Shown: piece after piece, positions 31,859 to 35,380 of the stretch
Numbering within the stretch: position 1 is the stretch's first letter
Layout: each line of letters starts with the position of its first letter
Assembly (NCBI GenBank): GCA_039818825.1
Contig: JBCBTD010000041.1
Location: 1 to 35,380, forward strand
DNA from: JBCBTD01 sp039818825
GTDB lineage: Bacteria > Pseudomonadota > Alphaproteobacteria > Geminicoccales > Geminicoccaceae
Direction of reading: 5' to 3'
Length of the DNA stretch: 35,380 nucleotides
Position numbers and translations under genes: made by a program
Notes under the pieces: generated by a model
The model's database searches: none
Seen by the model: only the letters and a program-made list of their open reading frames with translations
Told to the model about the DNA's origin: nothing

Positions 31859-32098
31859 ATGTCGGTGGCAGGGCGGGACGGCAACGTCCTCTACGTCTCC
31901 TTCAACGCCCGGCCGCCGGCATCGACCTGCGAAAACTGCCCCTTTCGCCGCTGTTGCACCTGCGCCCATTGGGAGCGCGAGACGCAGGAATGCGTTCTCG
32001 GAACGCACCTGGATGCCGGAAGGCCAGCGACCGCAGAGGACGACTGGTGTGGGCGCTGGGCGCCTTGTCAGCCAAAGCTCGTGACCTCGCCTGCCTGA
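31859..32098 (+). CDS. Small Cys-rich protein (79 aa)
   Basis: The ATG at 31859 has a very good ribosome site (AGGAGGAGCAACGAC). The product has eight cysteines: CENCPFRRCCTCAHW, ETQECVLGTHL, then DDWCGRWAPCQP. The spacing C-x2-C...C...C and the closing D-D-W-C-G-R resemble widespread small proteins with a C-x2-C...C...WCG(R/E)F pattern thought to bind Zn or Fe-S; I infer metal binding only. It lies between the first imelysin and the dihaem oxidoreductase genes and ends 5 bp before the latter's start, so it is part of the operon. The longer frame starting at 31615 overlaps it and is not the true coding frame here. Confidence 0.65.
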   Translation: MSVAGRDGNVLYVSFNARPPASTCENCPFRRCCTCAHWERETQECVLGTHLDAGRPATAEDDWCGRWAPCQPKLVTSPA

Positions 32099-32103
32099 AC
32101 GGA

Positions 32104-33606
32104 ATGCTCAAGGCAGCGGTGCGCCTCGGCCGATGGGCGGCAGTGGCGACGTCCTTGCTCATGCTGCTCGACGGCGCCGCCTTGGCGATGACGCCCGAAG
32201 AGCGGGCGGCAATCCTGGCGCCGACGACGGACTTCTCGGCGGCCGAACGCTGGGAGGGGCTTCCAGGTGGCAGTGCCACCAACCGCACGCGCCTCGACGG
32301 CAACGCGTTCTCGCAGCCTTCGTCGACCCTGAGCTTCGAAGACCGCGGCGACTTCTTCGTTGGCAACGGCTTCTTCAAGCGCTTGTGGGTGACTGCACCG
32401 GCATCGACGACCGCCGCCGACGGGCTCGGGCCGCTCTACAACGCTCGGGCGTGCCAGCGCTGCCACCTCAAAGACGGCCGCGGTCACCCGCCGAGCGGCC
32501 CGGACGATGTCGCCGTTTCGATGTTCCTGCGGCTCTCGGTACCACCGACGACGGAGGCGGAAATCGCAGACTTGGCCGAGTTCCGGCGCGCCGTGATACC
32601 AGAGCCGACCTATGGCACGCAGCTCCAGAACTTCGGGATTCCCGGCGTCGCAGGCGAAGGCCGCATGGCGATTTCCTACGATGAGGTACCCGTCGAGCTC
32701 GCCGGCGGAGAGATCGTGCGCCTCCGCAAGCCAACCTACGCCGTCGCGGATCCCGCCTACGGGCCACTGCATTCGAACACCATGCTGAGCCCGCGTGTGG
32801 CGCAGCCGATGATCGGCCTCGGGCTCCTGGAGGCGATCCCGGAGTCCGATCTGCTCGCCCGCGAGGACCCAGAGGATCTCGACGGCGACGGCATATCGGG
32901 CCGCGCCAACCGGGTTTGGAGCGACGTCCACGAGCGCGTCGCGATGGGCCGCTTCGGTTGGAAGGCCGGCAAGCCGACCATCGCCGAGCAGGGCGCCGCC
33001 GCCATGGCCGGCGACATCGGCGTCTCCAACCCGCTGGCGCCGCACCATTGGGGTGATTGCACCGAGGCGCAGACCGCTTGTCTCGAGGCGCCCAGCGGCG
33101 CCGACGCGCAGTACGAGGATCTGGAAGCGCCGAGCCAGGTGATGGACCTCATCACGTTCTACAGCCAGCACCTCGCGGTGCCGGCGCGGCGCGACGTCGA
33201 CCAGCCCGAGGTCCTGCGCGGCAAGGAGCTGTTCTACACTTCCGGGTGCACCGGCTGTCACGTACCGAAGCACGCCACGGCCACCGAGGGTGTCGACCCG
33301 GCGTTGGCGGGTCAGCTCGTTTGGCCCTACACCGACCTTCTCCTGCACGACATGGGCGACGGCCTCGCCGATCATCGGCCCGAAGGACTAGCGGATGGGC
33401 GCGAGTGGCGTACGGCGCCGCTGTGGGGTCTTGGTCTCACCGAGACCGTGAACGGCCACACGTTCCTGTTGCACGACGGCCGGGCCCGAAACGTCACCGA
33501 GGCCGTACTCTGGCATGGGGGCGAAGCCGAAGCCGCAAGAGAGCGCTTCCGATTGATGACACCGGACGACCGGGCGGCGCTGCTGGCCTTTCTGAACTCG
33601 CTTTGA
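32104..33606 (+). CDS. Dihaem oxidoreductase family protein (DHOR, COG3488 type)
   Basis: About 500 residues. I start it at the ATG at 32104, which gives a signal peptide (LKAAVRLGRWAAVATSLLML then LLDGAALAM); the frame is open to 31615 but that part overlaps the small Cys-rich gene. Two c-type haem sites are visible: CQRCH (C117-H121), followed by LKDGRGHPP, and CTGCH at about residue 383. LDGDGISGRANRV is a calcium-like loop of the family. Conserved stretches are NFGIPGVAGEGRM and the C-terminal HDGRARNVTEAVLWHGGEA. It is a periplasmic electron-transfer protein or thiol oxidoreductase, usually found between two imelysins as here, and may oxidise or reduce the metal taken up. Confidence 0.88.
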   Translation: MLKAAVRLGRWAAVATSLLMLLDGAALAMTPEERAAILAPTTDFSAAERWEGLPGGSATNRTRLDGNAFSQPSSTLSFEDRGDFFVGNGFFKRLWVTAPASTTAADGLGPLYNARACQRCHLKDGRGHPPSGPDDVAVSMFLRLSVPPTTEAEIADLAEFRRAVIPEPTYGTQLQNFGIPGVAGEGRMAISYDEVPVELAGGEIVRLRKPTYAVADPAYGPLHSNTMLSPRVAQPMIGLGLLEAIPESDLLAREDPEDLDGDGISGRANRVWSDVHERVAMGRFGWKAGKPTIAEQGAAAMAGDIGVSNPLAPHHWGDCTEAQTACLEAPSGADAQYEDLEAPSQVMDLITFYSQHLAVPARRDVDQPEVLRGKELFYTSGCTGCHVPKHATATEGVDPALAGQLVWPYTDLLLHDMGDGLADHRPEGLADGREWRTAPLWGLGLTETVNGHTFLLHDGRARNVTEAVLWHGGEAEAARERFRLMTPDDRAALLAFLNSL

Positions 33607-33617
33607 CGCCCCAAGCC

Positions 33618-34667
33618 GTGCGATCGATCCCTCTCGCCCTGATGCTCCTCGTCGTGCCGAGCACGGCGGACGCGGCGGCGGACTTCGCGAAACTCAACCA
33701 AGTGCTCGCTGACGAGGTGGCGATGCCGGTCTACGCGGCCTACACCGATGCAGCGGCGAAACTGCCACCCGCCATAGCGGCTGTCTGCACGGGCGAGGCC
33801 GCTGGCTCCGACGACGCGTTGGCCGCGTTCGGCTCCATGGTGCTCGCCTGGCAGCGCGCCCAGCCGATTGCCCTAGGCCCGGCGATGGACGGACATGGCC
33901 GCGCGCGGGTCCACTGGTGGCCCGACGAACGCGGCACCGGCGATCGCCAGCTGAGGCGGCTACTGTTCGAAGCTGACGAGGCGGCGCTCAAGCCCGAACG
34001 CCTCGATCAGGCGAGCGTCGCCGTCAAAGGACTCTCCGCGCTCGAAGCGCTGCTGTTCGAGCACGACCTCGAGGCAGAGCCCTTCGCCTGCCGCTACACC
34101 TTGGCGGTCGCCGAGTGGCAGGCGGCGCTCGCGTCGGCGATCAGCGATGGCTGGCCAGCCTTTCGTGCCGACATGGTGGCGGCGGACGCTGGCGAGAGCT
34201 CGGTCTACTATGACGCCGAAGACGCGGCGCAAGCCTGGCTGCAAAGCCTGCTCGAGTCCCTGGACCTGCTGGTCCTCGACAAGCTCGAACGGCCCTTGGG
34301 CTCGAGCGTCGAGGAGGCACGTGGCCGCTTCGCCGAACTGAACGAAGCATCGTTGGCGCTTCCTTCGCTCGCTGCCAACCTGGAGACGATCCGTGCTTTC
34401 ATCGCGGTGCCTGGCGGCTTCGCCGATGCCATGGCCGCGGTCGGCAGCGGACCACTCGGCGCTGGCCTCGCGGACGTGGCCGATCTCGGCATCGCCCAGG
34501 CGATGGCCATCGACATGCCGCTCGAGGAAGCCGTTACCGATCCCGCCGGCCGCGAGCAGGTCGTCGAGCTGTTGGACACCGTCAAGCGACTGCGCTTGCT
34601 CGCCGGCGGTCCGCTCGCCCGCGACCTCGGCCTCGTCACCGGCTTCAACGCCGCCGACGGTGACTGA
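33618..34667 (+). CDS. Second imelysin-family protein
   Basis: About 349 residues with a signal peptide (RSIPLALMLLVVPSTADAAA). I use the GTG at 33618; an alternative TTG at 33603 overlaps the previous stop by the same TTGA junction used by hmuU. Imelysin features are WQRAQPIALGPA, WWPDERGTGDRQLRRLL, and VKGLSALEALLFEHD. The last corresponds to the GxHxxE motif but has serine in place of histidine, as is common in the second imelysin of such operons, so any metal site differs from the first copy. The stop overlaps the start of the DUF1513 gene. Probably periplasmic and working with the dihaem oxidoreductase. Confidence 0.85.
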   Translation: MRSIPLALMLLVVPSTADAAADFAKLNQVLADEVAMPVYAAYTDAAAKLPPAIAAVCTGEAAGSDDALAAFGSMVLAWQRAQPIALGPAMDGHGRARVHWWPDERGTGDRQLRRLLFEADEAALKPERLDQASVAVKGLSALEALLFEHDLEAEPFACRYTLAVAEWQAALASAISDGWPAFRADMVAADAGESSVYYDAEDAAQAWLQSLLESLDLLVLDKLERPLGSSVEEARGRFAELNEASLALPSLAANLETIRAFIAVPGGFADAMAAVGSGPLGAGLADVADLGIAQAMAIDMPLEEAVTDPAGREQVVELLDTVKRLRLLAGGPLARDLGLVTGFNAADGD

Positions 34668-35380
34668 CGGTCTTGACCGTCGCGGTGTGCTCAGCGGCGC
34701 CCTAGCGGCCTTCGCCTTGCGCATCGGGACCGCCCGCGGCCACGAAGGCTCGCTCTTCGTCGGCTGCCGCATCCTGGACGATGGCTTTGCGGTGAGCGCC
34801 GTGGATGGCCACGGGGCGATGCGCTGGTCGCTGCCTCTGCCGGAGCGCGGCCACTCGGTGACCTTCCATCCCGCCCAGTGCCTAGGGGTCGTGTTCGCCC
34901 GACGGCCGGGTCGGTTCGCCGTCGTCTTCGATCATCGAGCAGGCATCGCGGTTCGACGCATCGACGCCGCCGCCGGGCGTCACTTCTACGGCCACGGCAC
35001 GTTCACCGCCGACGGGCGCTTCCTGCTGACCAGCGAGAACGACTACGCCACCGGTGAGGGCCGGCTCGGTATCCGCGACACGACAGATGGCTTCCGGCAG
35101 GTCGGCGAGATCCCGAGCCATGGGGTCGGACCGCACGACGTCCGCCTCATGCCGGACGGACGCACGCTGGTCGTCGCCAATGGCGGCATCCGCACGCACC
35201 CCGATTTCGAGCGCACGAAGCTGAATCTCGAAACGATGCGCCCGACCCTCGCCTTCGTCGACCTGGCCGACGGCCGATTGCGGGACGCTTTCGCGCTGCC
35301 GGAAGCGCTGCATCGGCTCTCGATCCGCCACCTGGACGTCGCCGCCGACGGACACATCGGGATCGCCATGCAGTACGAGG
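34660..35380 (+). CDS. DUF1513 beta-propeller protein, 3' end missing
   Basis: The GTG at 34660 overlaps the second imelysin stop by 8 bp. About 240 residues are present and the frame is still open at the window end. The start DRRGVLSGALAAFALRIGTA is a likely Tat signal (RRGVL, then a hydrophobic stretch). The rest has WD-like repeats: HEGSLFVGC, RHFYGHGTFTADGRFLLTSE, GVGPHDVRLMPDGRTLVVAN and GGIRTHPDFERTKLN. These match DUF1513, the usual fourth member of the imelysin/dihaem oxidoreductase/imelysin operon. Its role is unknown. Full-length relatives are about 360 residues, so roughly a third is missing. Confidence 0.85.
   Translation, partial: MTDGLDRRGVLSGALAAFALRIGTARGHEGSLFVGCRILDDGFAVSAVDGHGAMRWSLPLPERGHSVTFHPAQCLGVVFARRPGRFAVVFDHRAGIAVRRIDAAAGRHFYGHGTFTADGRFLLTSENDYATGEGRLGIRDTTDGFRQVGEIPSHGVGPHDVRLMPDGRTLVVANGGIRTHPDFERTKLNLETMRPTLAFVDLADGRLRDAFALPEALHRLSIRHLDVAADGHIGIAMQYE

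Noticed and set aside
31615..32103. N-terminal extension of the dihaem oxidoreductase to 31615
   Set aside because: Arg-rich, no domain, overlaps the Cys-rich small gene with a strong ribosome site; a normal signal peptide starts at 32104.

Overview
This high-GC window (codon use strongly G/C at third positions) reads like an alphaproteobacterium, probably of Rhodospirillales/Rhizobiales type. That placement is inferred from GC content, the IRO-like iron box, the hmu/imelysin gene sets and the GntR/RpiR/PecS regulators; no rRNA or tRNA is present to confirm it. The start and end both cut genes, so the window behaves like a contig or a slice of one.

Layout. 1-145: the N-terminus of a GntR regulator whose next segment is inverted. 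153-3777: tricarballylate-type catabolism, with an AbrB-family membrane protein divergent from tcuA-tcuB and a TGTATACA-type operator between them. 3917-14042: a carbohydrate locus with an RpiR regulator, a divergent binding protein, two permeases and an ATPase, then transketolase, an FGGY kinase and a convergent class I aldolase-like protein. These suggest import of a sugar or polyol, phosphorylation, and aldol or ketol cleavage into central metabolism. 14577-20367: a ferredoxin module of a fused gamma/delta 2-oxoacid:ferredoxin oxidoreductase subunit, a fused alpha/beta subunit, and an NfnA/NfnB-like pair. This would turn pyruvate-derived reduced ferredoxin plus NADH into NADPH.

20491-21537: a short type I-C CRISPR array (9 repeats, 8 spacers). 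A decayed in-frame fusion of the cas1 3' end and cas2 lies just upstream; no other cas gene is in the window. 21568-23794: a small membrane protein, the stump of a Rossmann-fold gene, and a divergent PecM-like exporter/PecS-like MarR pair with two CTTGA-N2-TCAAG palindromes between them.

24026-28349: a haem-uptake operon behind a TTGACT promoter and IRO-like box: hmuT, hmuU, hmuV, a DUF2325 protein and an IsdG/HmuQ-like monooxygenase, nearly all overlapping by a few bases. 28591-29325: a secreted protein with a CTERM sorting tail. 29538-35380: a probable iron/metal uptake operon of small unknown ORFs, imelysin, a Cys-rich mini-protein, a dihaem oxidoreductase, a second imelysin and a DUF1513 beta-propeller protein that runs off the end. 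The right third is therefore devoted to iron and haem.
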